NCBI RefSeq assembly: GCF_024679095.1
Contig: NC_066517.1
Span: 19,142,893 to 19,206,892 of the forward strand
Length of the DNA: 64,000 nucleotides
Source: Eriocheir sinensis
Taxonomy: Eukaryota; Arthropoda; Malacostraca; Decapoda; Varunidae
Reading direction: 5' to 3'
The position numbers were made by a program, and so were the translations under genes. This document shows positions 34,020 through 45,640 of the stretch, in pieces (within the stretch, counting starts at the first letter, position 1; each line of letters opens with the position of its first letter). The notes under the pieces were generated by a model. The model was not told the origin of the DNA. It ran no database searches and saw only the letters and a program-made list of their open reading frames with translations.

Positions 34020-35235
34020 CCAGCACGTGTCGGCTCATGCCCCCCCCCACCCTTCACCCCTCCTCATCCCCCCTCACCCTCAAACCTCGTCATTGTCCCT
34101 CTCTCACTCCCTCCCGTACCTCCCTTTCGTACCTCACATTCCCCTCTCTCCCTTACGCCTCTTCCCCCTTTATCATGTCTCTTCCTTTACTTTCCTCCTT
34201 TTCCTATCCCTTTCCTTTTCTCCCTTTCCTCTCCTTCATTTATTTCTCCCTTTCCTCCTCCCTTTCCTTTCCTCTCTTTACTCCTCTTTTTCCTTTCTTC
34301 CCATACCTAATCCCTTTCCTTTCCTCCCTTTTTCTTCCTTTCTTCATTTCCTCTTCATTTTTTTCTCCCTTTTCTTTCCTCTTTTTCATTTCCTCCTTTT
34401 CCTCCCCCTTTCCTCTTCCCTTTCTTTCTCCCTTTCCTCCTTCCTTTCCTTCCCCTTTTCCTCTTCCTTTTATTTACTCCCTTTCTTCCTTTTCTTTTCT
34501 TTCCTTTCCTTCTTTTTTATCTTCCCATTCCTCTCCTACTTTTCCTTTTCCCTTTTCTTTTCCTCCCCTTCCTCCTCCTTCATTCACCCTTCTCGTTTTA
34601 CTCCTCTTTCACTCCTTTCTTAGCCTTTTTTTTCTTCTTTTACCCTCCCCTCAGTGTGCTCTCCCCCACATACCCCTCTCCCCTCTCTCCCCATCCCTCC
34701 CTCTCTTTCAAAACTGTCCCTACATCCCTTTCTTGTCCATCCCTTTATATTTCTCCCCTACCTAATAGTACCCTTCCCCTTTCCTTTTGTCTTTCCTTCA
34801 TATCTTCAAAACACTCTTTACTTTTGTTTTCCCATCTTGCCATTCCCTCACTTACTCTTCCTCCCCTTCTTCCCCTTTCTTAAACACTGAATTCCCACTC
34901 CCTCGGTTTATTTTACTTCCCTCGTCCCTTTCCCCTTCCTTCCCTCTTCTTCCCCTTTTACAAGCTCCCTCCTCTCTTCGTCTTCCCCCTCATCCCTTTC
35001 CCCCTTCCTTCCCTCTTCTTCCCTTTACTCAACCACCCTCCTCCCCTCTCTCTTCGTCGTTCCCCTCATCCGTTTCCCCTTCCTTTCCTCCTTCCCCTCC
35101 CTCAATCCCCTCCTCCTCTCTTCCCTGTCATACCAACTCCTCCCCTCTGCCCCTTCTTCCCTCTTACCCTCTTACCTTTCACATCCCCTCTTCCCACCTC
35201 TCCCCCCTCCTCCCCTCCCCTACCCCCCGGCCAGT
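34020..35235 (+). repeat. Pyrimidine-rich low-complexity DNA, no gene
   Basis: More than 1.2 kb that is almost entirely C and T on the plus strand. The long P/S/L/F frames (up to 259 codons) follow from composition. Confidence 0.8.
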
Positions 35236-35512
35236 ATGACGCGCATGGAGCTCCCTAGAGACGGCCTGCAAACACTCAGGAAGGAAGGTATTGGAGTTTT
35301 TTTTTAATACTACTCGAATGACGTCAGCTCTGTTTTTTTTTTGTTGTTGTTGTTTTTTTGTTTCTCATTCACTTCACGTTTTCTTTGGAGGGGAGCATTT
35401 GTTTTATTTCATTTTTTTATACTTTTTAATAATTTCTTTGTCAGTTTTATGTACTATGTTCCATTGTTTCCTCAAACGATGTCAGCTTATCTATTTATAT
35501 GCACGCTTCTCT

Positions 35513-35634
35513 CTTTTTTTTTTTTTCTTTTTTTTTTACAGCAGAGGAGTCAATTCAAGGGCATAAAAAAAAGGAAACAAATATGAAAAAAAGGCCGCTA
35601 CTCACTGCTTCTAAAAAGAGTTAGAGGAGTGGCC

Positions 35635-35636
<2 letters not shown>
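35513..35636 (-). mobile_element. Family D repeat, copy 5, followed by (GT)n
   Basis: T-run, acagcagaggagtcaattca, an A-rich middle, ccgctactcactgcttct and ggagtggccgag. It joins directly to a (GT)n tract at 35637-35684 and (AAT)n to about 35710. Confidence 0.75.
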
Positions 35637-35688
<52 letters not shown>

Positions 35689-35715
35689 AATAATAATAAT
35701 AATAATAATATATGG

Positions 35716-35721
35716 TTTATT
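35716..35721 (-). terminator. Candidate polyadenylation signal AATAAA
   Basis: On the minus strand AATAAA occurs about 330 nt downstream of the stop codon of the candidate exon at 36051-36276. A (TTA)-type microsatellite follows. A retroelement tail with a microsatellite end is an alternative reading. Confidence 0.35.
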
Positions 35722-36050
35722 CAAATACGGCAGCCGTCAAGCTGAAAATTTACATTTTAGGAATACATTTTAAATAAGTTTCACTAACGATAACTAGTAC
35801 AAAAGGAAGGGAAGATGGAAAACGGGGGTCTGACTTGTCTCTGGGAAGGTAGGGGTGATGGGGGATGGGGGGTGGGGTGGAGTGCAGTGTGGTGGCGCTG
35901 GGGCCGCGGGGAGAGCGAAGGGGCGGATTCTTCCAGATGGCGGTGAGGTCAAGTGCGATGTTAATCCTCAGGTAGTGTGCTGGGTTCAGGTGACAGGTCC
36001 CGGAGGGATGTAGGTGGGCAGTATCTGGGAGGTCACTCAGGTACCCAGGT

Positions 36051-36276
36051 TTAGTAAGGATGTGCTAAGCTTGGGCCGGCGGGACACAGGTGGTGGGTGC
36101 CGCCCGGTAGGTTGTATGTTTCTGGGAACAAGTGCACAACGTTGATGAAGGTGCCGTGCATCTTGCTCCAAACCTGAGTGACGGAGTTGCCACACTGCCT
36201 GCCACCTGAACTGACCTTCCTCTGCTGCTGGGTGACCGAGATGGTGTCCTTCGGAACTTGAGCGTGTCGGCGATGA
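36051..36276 (-). CDS. Candidate last coding exon of an unrecognised gene (partial)
   Basis: A minus-strand frame ending at TAA (36051-36053) uses strongly G/C-ending codons. It reads DTISVTQQQRKVSSGG, then RQCGNSVTQVWSKMHG, TFINVVHLFPETYNLPGG and a short tail. The composition differs from the simple-sequence frames nearby and looks like crustacean coding DNA. The start of the exon is not fixed: the frame remains open upstream across a hAT MITE insertion site at 36277-36284. I recognise no family. It could be a real terminal exon with 3' UTR and AATAAA at 35716-35721, or part of an old retroelement. Confidence 0.3.
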
Positions 36277-36284
36277 CTATAGGC

Positions 36285-36613
36285 CAGGGCTACTCAACTG
36301 GCGGCCCGCGGTCCGAATCCGGACCTTATGAGTGTTGTAACTGGACCCCAAGTTCCAGCAGTAGAAAAATATAACTGATTTACATGGTCCTGGTAGTGAT
36401 AGATTCTTGCAAGTATATTTCCTTGCCTGACTGTAGGCCCTACAATCAGTCAAGGAAATACACTTGCAAGAATCCATCGCTAGGACTTTCATAATGTAAA
36501 ATTATATTTTGCTACTCCTGGAGCTGGGGTCCAGCTACAATATTTAATCGGATCTCTGCATACATTTGTACTTGTCTAACTGGACCTTTGCTCATAATGG
36601 TTGAGTAGCCCTG
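36285..36613. mobile_element. Foldback hAT-like MITE with perfect 8-bp TSD
   Basis: Ends CAGGGCTACTCAACTgg and gGTTGAGTAGCCCTG are terminal inverted repeats of 15 bp or more. The flanks 36277-36284 and 36614-36621 are both ctataggc, an 8-bp target duplication typical of hAT transposons. The interior is itself palindromic around 36435: gattcttgcaagtatatttc faces gaaatacacttgcaagaatc. It carries no transposase. Confidence 0.95.
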
Positions 36614-36621
36614 CTATAGGC

Positions 36622-37085
36622 GTTGGCGACACAGCTCCCACTACCTTCCAGCACCACTATATAACACACTGCACTCACTGTATGTCTGATTAATGTCACA
36701 ACATTTCACAAGTGTTCTTAGTTATAATGAGTTTCTTGAAAAAAATGGGAAGGGGCGGGGGAATGGGAGCGAAGAAGAAGGAAAAAGGATAAGGGTCAAC
36801 AGGCTGACCCTGTGGCTGCTATGGGGAGCGCCATGTGACACGTCTTGACCCCGTGAGGGTCAGGAGAGGAGAGAGATTTTTTTCATCTTACCTTTAATAT
36901 CTATAAGGGTAAGTCCAACCTTTTCGCATTTATTGTTGTTGATTTTTACTCAGTTTCGTATAGCTTACCTGGATTTGTTTTAGTTCTACCTACAATGTAT
37001 TCGTTTTCTCTCTTAACTCTCCCTTTTTATCTGTCTATCTCTATCCTATTCGCCTGTCTATATTTGTATCTGTCTATCAATACAG
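36622..37085. other. No recognised gene
   Basis: Mixed sequence. A frame continuing the candidate exon of 36051-36276 is open for a short way past 36621 on the minus strand but has no start codon. Confidence 0.4.
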
Positions 37086-37222
37086 TCAATATTATCACCA
37101 TGACTCCAGTTTTTATCACTATCAATATTATCACCATGACTGTAGTTTTTATCACTATCAATATTATCACCATGACTCCAGTTTTTATCACTATCAATAT
37201 TATCACCATGACTCCAGTTTCG
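37086..37222 (+). repeat. Tandem 36-bp repeat, four units
   Basis: The phrase caatattatcaccatgact recurs every 36 bp followed by (c/g)(c/t)agtttttatcactat. Confidence 0.9.
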
Positions 37223-37616
37223 TGGCAGACACAAACCTTTCCCGCCTTAACATTTTTTTTACGTCACATTTCACACTTCACTACACGACCTACAGGAACA
37301 ACTAACTTAACTACATTTTTTCTTGAATTATTTTCTTTACCGCGCTCTGGAGTATACTTTTTTTTTTTTTCACCTTTACAATCTCATCATTCCATTCTTC
37401 ACAGCGCGGCGCACGTCATTCACCTGTTACGCCGTCCACCTACCAGGGCTTAATTAGATATTTTGGAAGGGGTAATTAAATCAGATAAATTAGTCTGTAT
37501 TCTTTGTTATTTATTCACTTGTTTTCCACACACACAAAACACTCACTACCTTGGTTACTCACTAATTATTTCTTGCCTTTTCTGCAGACTCCAAATAATT
37601 ATAAGTATTATAAGCA

Positions 37617-37635
37617 TATTATTATTTTTATTACC

Positions 37636-37692
<57 letters not shown>

Positions 37693-37803
37693 TTACAACA
37701 AAGGAGGCAGCTCAAGGGCACAAAAAAAGGAAACAATAATAAAAAAAAGCCCGCTACTCGCTGCTCCTAAAAAGAATCCAAAGAGGTGGCCGAAAGAGGG
37801 GTC
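37617..37803 (-). mobile_element. (ATT)n tract and family D repeat, copy 6
   Basis: (ATT)n at about 37637-37692 runs into ttttacaacaaaggaggcag, ctcaagggcac, an A-rich middle, agcccgctactcgctgctcc and aggtggccgaaagag. This is one of the best-preserved family D copies. Confidence 0.8.
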
Positions 37804-38038
37804 AATTTATTATTATCATTATTATTATTATTCTATCCACATACACGCACTCATTATCGTCAAGACCACTCTCACTACGACGCATTAAAGCAACCTTCTC
37901 AAAATGATAGTTCTCTAGTGACAGGTTCTTTCTATTATTCCTAACACTTTTGTTGTTCTTTTACCTCTTATAACCTTTTTATGGGTCATTTATGCCTAAC
38001 CCTTTTATTATAGCTCCTTATCTCTAACCCTTTTATCG

Positions 38039-38039
<1 letters not shown>

Positions 38040-38078
<39 letters not shown>

Positions 38079-38147
38079 CCTTCGTCTTTTTATCTGTCTG
38101 TGTGTGTTGTGTACCTAAAAGGGGAACTGACCTTGTCTCAAAGTAAA

Positions 38148-38204
<57 letters not shown>

Positions 38205-38279
38205 CGTGTTGTGATGGTGACGCTTCCTTAGAAACAGATCGACTCATTACGAACGGATATGTACGCACGCGAAAGGCAT

Positions 38280-38355
<76 letters not shown>
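38040..38355 (+). repeat. Cluster of (GT)n and (CA)n tracts
   Basis: (GT)n at about 38040-38078 and 38149-38198, (CA)n at about 38283-38354. The short sequence between them has no gene. Confidence 0.95.
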
Positions 38356-38360
<5 letters not shown>

Positions 38361-38559
38361 ACTCCCCCCCCCTCCCCTCCCTACACACACAGACACTCGG
38401 GTTCTGTTTGCATCACGTTTCTATGGGGTGCGTGGCCAAGCGGCGCACGCGACTCGGTTGTGAGATATCTTCTTCACTTTACCTGTGCTCCCAGTGTTCC
38501 AGGTGCCCTTACCCGCCCTTACACACCGGCCGCCCCGCCCCGCCCATCAGGTGAAGATA

Positions 38560-38924
38560 GGGAAGAGTAGAGGGAAGGGAGATAGGGATAGCGGGAAGAG
38601 GAGAAACAGACGAGGGAGGATGTGTAAATGAGGAAGAGATAAAAGAAGGAAGGGAAGATAAAAGAGGTAAGGATAAAAAAAAGGATAAATGAAGGAAGGG
38701 AGGCGATAGCAGGAGGAGGAGAAATAAACGATAGAGGATTGGGAAAACAGGAAGAGGTAAAAGGAGAAGGAGGAGAATGAAAGTAAGAAAGGGGAAGAGA
38801 TAAAAGAAGGAAGAGGAGAAGTAGAATGAATGTAGGAAGAGACATGTAAGAATGAATAGAAGTAGAAGGAAGAGAGTGATTATGACGAGAAAAAAGAGAG
38901 AAGGGAGAACGAGAGTGAAAGTAA

Positions 38925-38995
<71 letters not shown>
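38560..38995 (+). repeat. Purine-rich DNA ending in (GA)n
   Basis: Repeated gaagga-type sequence to 38928, then an uninterrupted GA tract to about 38994. No gene. Confidence 0.85.
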
Positions 38996-38996
<1 letters not shown>

Positions 38997-39229
38997 TCAG
39001 TGTCGTGTTAAGTGACTTTCAATCATCTTTTTTTTTAACATGGATACAGTTTTGTCTCACTTTTTTTAGTATTCGAAAAAAAGATTAAAAAAAAAAACAT
39101 AAGTAAAGGGAAGCACACACTGATCTGCCCGCGTTCACTTTTTATGCTTAATCATCACTAGAATATTTCCCATTTTGCGTATTACCTGTTGCCTATTCCC
39201 TTATCAGTCATTGCTTCCTCTATACCTCG

Positions 39230-40280
39230 CCGTGTTATATCAAGCATTAGCTCCCCCATTCCTCTTTGCACGCTTCTTCGTATTATGTTTTCTTTCCTCT
39301 GTCAACTAAATATCCGGCTTTGTCTCTGATCATTCATGTTGGCATCTTTTTATGTCACCCCTCGTTATATCCAGCATTTTTTCTCTTCATTTCTCTTTGT
39401 ACACTTCTTAGTAAAAACGTTTTCTTACATCTTTCTTCTAAATATTATCCGCCTTTGTCTCTGATCATTCATGTTGGCATCTTTTTTTTATTATATCACG
39501 TCTAGTTATATCCAGCATTTTTTTTTCTCTTCATTTCTCTTTGTACACTTCTTAGTAGAAATGTTGTCTTTCCTCTGTCTTCCAAATATCATTCGGCTTT
39601 GTTTGTTCCCTGATCAGTCATGTTGGTATCCTTTTATTTCACATCTAGTTATATACAGCATTTTTCTCTTCATTTCTCTTTGTACACTTCTTAGTAAAAA
39701 TGTTTTCTTTCCTCTGTCTTCTAAATATCATTCGGCTTTGTATGTTCCCCTGTCATTGATGTTGGCTTCCTTTATGTCTCATCAAGTTATATCCAGCATT
39801 TTTCTCTTCATTTCTCTTTGTACACTTCTTAGTAAAAATGTTGTCTTTCCTCTGTCTTCCAAATATCATTCGCCTTTGTCTGTTCCCCTGTCATTGGTGT
39901 TGGCTTCTTTTATATCTCGTCAAGTTATATCCAGCACCTGTCCTCCATTCCTCCTTGCACTCTTCTTAGTAAAAATGTTGTCTTTCCTCTGTCTTCAAAA
40001 CATCAACCGCTTTGTATGTTCCCTAGTTACTGATATTTGCTTCCTTTATATCACGCCTAATTATATTCAGCATTTCTTCTCCCCATTCCTCTTTCCACAC
40101 TTCTTAGTATTATGTTTTCTTTCCTCTGTCTTCTAAATATCATCCTCCATTGTTTGTTCCCTAATTATTGATGTTGGCTTCCTTTACGCCTCTTCTCTCC
40201 ACTCCTCTCGCACACTTAGTATTTTTTTTTTTCTATTTCTCTCTGCATTTTTAGTATAATATTTTTTTTTCCTCTGTCTT
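39230..40280 (+). repeat. 5' array of paralogue C, units of about 138 bp
   Basis: The phrase (t)atatccagcatttttctctt recurs near 39373, 39512, 39655, 39793, 39931 and 40067, with a divergent unit near 39241. Spacings are 132-143 bp. Each unit also contains tacacttcttagtaaaaatg and ttcctctgtcttc. The last partial unit supplies ttcctctgtctttttctgcaag, the polypyrimidine tract and acceptor just before the coding exon. Confidence 0.9.
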
Positions 40281-40291
40281 TTTCTGCAAGG

Positions 40292-41377
40292 ATGTCTCGG
40301 ATTACTGCTGCCGAGTACGTACGCTTGAAACGCAAAGGGTACAATGTTCCTGTAGAGAAGTCGCCGAAGGAGGTGGAAGAGGAGATAAAAAGGAAAAAGG
40401 AGGAAGAGGAGGCGGAGAGGAGAGCGCAGGAGGAGCGACAGAGACAGGAACAGGAGGCCAAGGAGAAGAGAGACAGAGAGGAGAAGGAGAGAGTGAAGCG
40501 TTTAGAAGAGGAGAAAGAAAGGAAGGAACGAGAGGAAAAGGAGAGGAAGGAAAGGGAAGAGAAGGAAAGGAAGGAAAGGGAAGAAAAGGAACGACAAATG
40601 CGAGAAAAGAAGGAGCGGGAGGAAAGGGAGAGGAAGGCAGAGGAGGAAAGGAAAGCAAGAGAAGCGAGAGAAGAGAGAGAAAGACAAGAACGTGAAGCGA
40701 AAGAGAAAAGAGACAGAGAGGAAAAAGAACGGAAAGAGAGAGAAGAGAGAAAACGCAAGGAAGAGGAGGAGGAGAGAAGGCGAAAAGAGGAACAGGAGAA
40801 AGAGAGAAAACGGAAGGAAATGGAGGAAGAGAGGAGAAGGAAGGAGGAGGAAGAGAAAGAGAGGAAAAGAAAGCAGGAAGAAGAGAAAGAGAGAAGACGA
40901 AAACAAGAAGAAGAAAAAAGACGAAAAGAAGAAGAAGAGAAAGAGAAAAGACGCAAAGAACAAGAGGAGGAAAGGCGACGAAAAGAGGAAGAAGAAAAAG
41001 AAAGGAGACGCAAAGAGAAAGAGGAGAGAGACCGCGCCAAAAAGGAGAAAAAAATGAAAGCAAGACAGGAGAAAAAAAAACTGAAAAAACAGACCAAAGA
41101 ACAAAGACAACGGGAACTGGAAGAAGAACGGGAGAGAGAACGGGAACGGGAGAGGCAGGAGGAGGAGGAGGAAAGAAAGGAGAGGGAGGAGCTGAGGAAG
41201 AAAAAGGAGGAGACAAAGGAGAAGATGAAGAAGAAGAAGGAGAGACTCCGAGACCCCAAAGCTCTCAAGAATGAACGACTCGAAAACTTCCTGGGCTGGC
41301 TGCAGAACGGCAAGAAGGACGACATGGGCAAGTCCGTCGATCTCCTGGTCAGCGACGACGACGACGACGACGACTAA
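40292..41377 (+). CDS. ER/K single-alpha-helix family protein, paralogue C (361 aa)
   Basis: One coding exon starting MSRITAAEYVRLKRKGYNVP, the family N-terminal motif. About residues 30-315 are E/K/R blocks with almost no hydrophobic heptads. The C-terminal block is RDPKALKNERLENFLGW, LQNGKKDDMGK, SVDLLV and seven D residues. The ATG is one base after an acceptor-like ttctgcaag, so the 5' UTR should be on an upstream exon that I could not locate. The rod is about 70 residues shorter than in A and B while both ends are conserved. Upstream is a tandem array of about 138-bp units; a giant AT tract lies 0.4 kb downstream. The first AATAAA that I noticed downstream is at 42468. The minus-strand S/L/F frames are shadows. 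Confidence 0.85.
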   Translation: MSRITAAEYVRLKRKGYNVPVEKSPKEVEEEIKRKKEEEEAERRAQEERQRQEQEAKEKRDREEKERVKRLEEEKERKEREEKERKEREEKERKEREEKERQMREKKEREERERKAEEERKAREAREERERQEREAKEKRDREEKERKEREERKRKEEEEERRRKEEQEKERKRKEMEEERRRKEEEEKERKRKQEEEKERRRKQEEEKRRKEEEEKEKRRKEQEEERRRKEEEEKERRRKEKEERDRAKKEKKMKARQEKKKLKKQTKEQRQRELEEERERERERERQEEEEERKEREELRKKKEETKEKMKKKKERLRDPKALKNERLENFLGWLQNGKKDDMGKSVDLLVSDDDDDDD

Positions 41378-41790
41378 ACCTTCGTCCGATTTTTCAACGG
41401 CGTCTACGTGTCCACTGTCACTAAGATGGCGGCGGTTTTGGAATTTTTAAGTGATTCAAGGGGCGGATGCAATGTAAGGTCGCTCGTAAAAGCCTTGAAA
41501 TGATATTGGAATTGTTAGAAAGAACATTGAATCCTTGGAGTGAAGCCACCCGCCCCAACAACTAATCCTCATATGATTTTTATATAGTTCCTATGCAATA
41601 GAAAGTTATGTTGAAACTGTTCAGTAACATGATAGTGTGCATGTGGAAAAAGGTGTATATCCTCGATATGAAGAGCTGATGGGATTATTTTTCTTCACAT
41701 TCGGGTCCGTTAAAAGTTGCTCAAGTCAAGGGAAATTATGAGACATTTTCTTTCCTTATTTAACCTTATCGCGTTTGAAAATGGTAACTG
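41378..41790. other. 3' flank of paralogue C
   Basis: Unique-looking sequence with no second gene. It probably includes the 3' UTR. Confidence 0.4.
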
Positions 41791-41794
41791 AAAG

Positions 41795-42046
<252 letters not shown>

Positions 42047-42682
42047 AGTTTTATTGTGATGTGCAGGTTTATCCAATACTGCAATACATCACAGTCATTC
42101 CTTAGCGGATTCGTCTCCGACAATTTTCATGAGAGAACAAGTCCTATAAAATAAGGTCACTAGTTGATATAACCCGAGGGAATGCAAAAATGTATTAATT
42201 ACGAAGAAGGTAATTGCTTATTCCAAACTCAATTGTTACAATGACACCCGTTGGATATTTTTGTTCCAGTTTATGGTTGAGGTTTTAAGTCGATTTAAAG
42301 GTTTCCTTAAGTTCACTGGAATCATTTCATGTTCAGCGAGGCGGCACATTGTTCCCATTTGTTTCAATACTTTGTTTGCAAATTCCGCTTTAATGTTACA
42401 TCTTACTTTGTACCAACGCAAGGTTCACTGTTAGTTCTTACTGAACACAACGTTTGAAAAAAAATAGAATAAATGTTACGGTCTCTCGGCCTTGTTTCCT
42501 CTTTTAGGGCAATTGTTAGCTGGTTCATTGTTTTGTTCACTTCACACTAATAACGATGATATAAAGCGTCGTTAATCTATTGTTATTTTTACTTTTTGTT
42601 CCCTTCAAGCTCCTATATTCCTTGCATTTTACACTAAAGGTTTCCATTGCATAATTGGAATGTTGAAGGCATCGGGAGAATG

Positions 42683-43079
<397 letters not shown>

Positions 43080-43089
43080 CACACACACA

Positions 43090-43755
43090 CACTCACGCAC
43101 GCCTGGTATCTATGGGCCGTGTATAGTGTTGGTAGCTAAAGGGTTTCATCGACTTACCTGCTCAGTACACCCACAGACCTCACGTGGACTCCCTCACCTG
43201 CCTTGCCTCTCCAGGTGCACTGATTTTCTCACGGCACTACTAACGAGAACAGGTGCAGGTGGACTTCTAACATAAACTATCGAGGGAAGAAAGAAAGAAA
43301 GAAAGGAAGCAAGTAAGAAAAATGAGAAAAGGAAAGGAAGAAAGAAAAAAAGACATTAAAAAATCTACGTTGCTTTATCTTCCAGTCTCGAGTGGATAAG
43401 AGTGGACTGCAAGGAAAAACAAAAAGGAATGAAGGAAAAGGCATAAATAAACTATAAACATCTCTGCATTCAGCATACGAGGAGAGATATAAGGATAACT
43501 TTTACTTACTGACCAGCTAAAAAGAGGGAAAAGAAGAGGAAGGCAAAAGGACCGTTAGTTCAGCAATATATCCTTGTCTTTAAATGTGACCTGATTTACT
43601 TGAAGAACAGCCGACGAGACAGATCTAAGTGAGCGTCTTGATACGAACAGAGACGAAGAGAAAAAAAAAGAAAGAAAGGAAAAAAGACTCAAAATAACAA
43701 TATTCCTTGACTCGTATGTAATTTATTGAAACTCTACGGTACTCAATCTCCTCAT
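43090..43755. other. No recognised gene
   Basis: A-rich mixed sequence with short gaaag repeats at about 43288-43320. Confidence 0.5.
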
Positions 43756-43756
43756 C

Positions 43757-44310
43757 TCAAAACTCAGGTGGTAGATTATTACAGCATCACAAGTGGCTCA
43801 GTGGCTCTATGAAGAATCATGTACTATAAACACACCTGTATGGCCACCAATTAGTTGACCTCACCTGTGACTTAATGCAATACGACTCGTCTTACCTCAT
43901 AATCAGGTGTTCGTGGATCGTTAAAGCCTCACAAAGGATTTCAGTGTATTTATAAGGAATTCTGTACTATAAACACACCTAGGCTCACTAATTAGTTTAT
44001 CTCACCTGAGCCATAATGTAACTCTCCTCTCATTACCTCAAAACCAGGTGTCCGTTGATAATTACAGCATCACAAAGGACTTCAGTGTATTTATTAGGAA
44101 TTCCACACTAATAACACGCTGAACAACCAATAATTTACCTGTGATATCGCTAATTAAGGTAACACTAACTACTCGTCGTGCCTCAAAACCAGGTGCTCTT
44201 GAATAACCTCCACCATATCACACACAGGTGGTTTCAGAGGCTTTAAGAGAAATCCAGTGCTGGTAACACTTGTACGCTCTTCAGTTAGTCTGCCTCACCT
44301 GTGTCATTAG
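43757..44310 (+). repeat. 5' array of paralogue D, units of about 142 bp
   Basis: Anchors of type (a/c)cAGGTG start at 43765, 43904, 44045 and 44190 (spacings 139, 141 and 145 bp). They are followed by (t)acagcatcacaa(a/g)g-like text, actataaacacacct and a cacctg block. One more period would fall at about 44332, the ATG of the next gene. Confidence 0.85.
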
Positions 44311-44331
44311 TGTCCGAGTTACCTGTTCACG

Positions 44332-45189
44332 ATGTCCCGGATGACGGCGGCTGAGTATATACGGCTAAGGCGCCAAGGGTATCATGTTCCCATACAAAGG
44401 GCGCCAAAGGATGTAGAGGAGGAGGAGCGCAGGAAACGAAAGGAAGAAGAGGAACGGAAGGCGAAAGCAGCGAGGGAGGAAAAGGAGAGACAAGAACGGG
44501 AGGCCAGAGAAAAGCAGGAGAGAGAGGAAAGAGAAAGGAAAGAGAGAGAAGAGAGGGAAAGGCAACGAAAGGAGGAAGAAGAGAAAAGGAGGAGAGCCAA
44601 GGAGAGGGAGGAAGAAGAGAGGAGACGTAGAGAGTTAGAGGAGAAAGAGAGAAGACGGAAGGAAGAGGAAGAGGAGAAAAGACACAAGGAGAAAGAGAAG
44701 GAAGAGAGAAGACGTAAGGAAGAGGAAAAAGAGAGAAAACGCCGAGAAGAGGAGGAAGAAAGAAGACGCAAAGAGGAGGAAGAAGAGAGAAAACGCCGAG
44801 AAGAAGAAGAAAAAGAGAAAATCCGCAAACAGAGAGAGGAAGCAAAACTCGCCAAGGCGGAGAAAAGGATAAAAGCAAAACAGGAGAAGAAAATGAAAAA
44901 GAAACAGACGAAAGAAGAAAGAAGAAGAGAACTGGAAAAAGAACGAGAACGGGAGAGAGAGCAAGAAGAGGAGGAGAGGAAGGAGAGGGAGGAGCTGATG
45001 AGGAGGACGGAGGAGACGAGGGAGAAGATCAGGCAAAAGAAGGAGAGACTCAAGAAGGACTTTCGAGACCCTAAGACCCACAAGGATGAACGGCTCGAGA
45101 ACTTCCTGGGCTGGATAAAGAACGGGAAGAAGGACGACATGAGCAAGGCCGTGGACTTACTGGTCAGCGACGACGACGAGACTGACTGA
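44332..45189 (+). CDS. ER/K single-alpha-helix family protein, paralogue D (285 aa)
   Basis: One coding exon starting MSRMTAAEYIRLRRQGYHVP. Residues of about 28-240 are E/K/R-rich. The C-terminus has RDPKTHKDERLENFLGW, IKNGKKDDMSK, AVDLLV and SDDDETD. The ATG lies 21 nt after an acceptor-like gtgtcattag. The rod is shorter again (about 215 residues) with both end motifs intact. The last codons ACT GAC TGA merge into a GACT-type repeat that continues downstream, so the acidic tail appears altered by that repeat (ETD instead of a D run). A candidate AATAAA is at 45385-45390, inside the repeat. Confidence 0.85.
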   Translation: MSRMTAAEYIRLRRQGYHVPIQRAPKDVEEEERRKRKEEEERKAKAAREEKERQEREAREKQEREERERKEREERERQRKEEEEKRRRAKEREEEERRRRELEEKERRRKEEEEEKRHKEKEKEERRRKEEEKERKRREEEEERRRKEEEEERKRREEEEKEKIRKQREEAKLAKAEKRIKAKQEKKMKKKQTKEERRRELEKEREREREQEEEERKEREELMRRTEETREKIRQKKERLKKDFRDPKTHKDERLENFLGWIKNGKKDDMSKAVDLLVSDDDETD

Positions 45190-45640
45190 CTGACTGATGG
45201 GCTGAATACGTGAATACCAGACTGATTGAATGAATGACTGAGTGAAGAAAGGAACTGATGAATAAGAACTTGTTTGCCCGTTTGATTGACTGACTAACTG
45301 ACTGACTTACTGACTGATGGACTGAATACGTGAATACCAGACTGATTGGATGAATGACTAACTGAGTGAAGGAAGGAATTGATGAATAAAAGCCTGATTG
45401 CCCGACTGGTGGATTGATTGATTGACTGACTGACTGACTGACTGACTGAATACATTAATAACAGACTGATTGGATGACTAACTGACTGATTGAATGAACG
45501 AATGAATGAATGAGTGAATAAAAAAAAAACTTTGACTGCTGGACTGAATACATGAATAACTGATTGAATGATTGACTGACTGAATGAATTAATAAATGAG
45601 TGGATAAAAGACTGATTGAATGACCAACGTAGTATCTAAT
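45183..45640 (+). repeat. 3' array of paralogue D: GACT/GAAT units, about 122-bp higher period
   Basis: (GACT)n and (GAAT)n tetranucleotides. The phrase ctgaatacgtgaataccaga occurs at about 45199 and 45321, with a variant near 45447. It begins within the last codons of paralogue D. Confidence 0.85.

Noticed and set aside
34020..35239. Long P/S/F/L frames up to 259 codons
   Set aside because: The plus strand is almost purely pyrimidine, so stop codons are rare by composition.
38420..38500. tRNA A-box-like tggccaagcgg
   Set aside because: No B box at the expected distance.
39230..40280. CRISPR-like regular array
   Set aside because: The whole 138-bp unit is repeated with gradual divergence and there are no unique spacers. 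The genome is eukaryotic.
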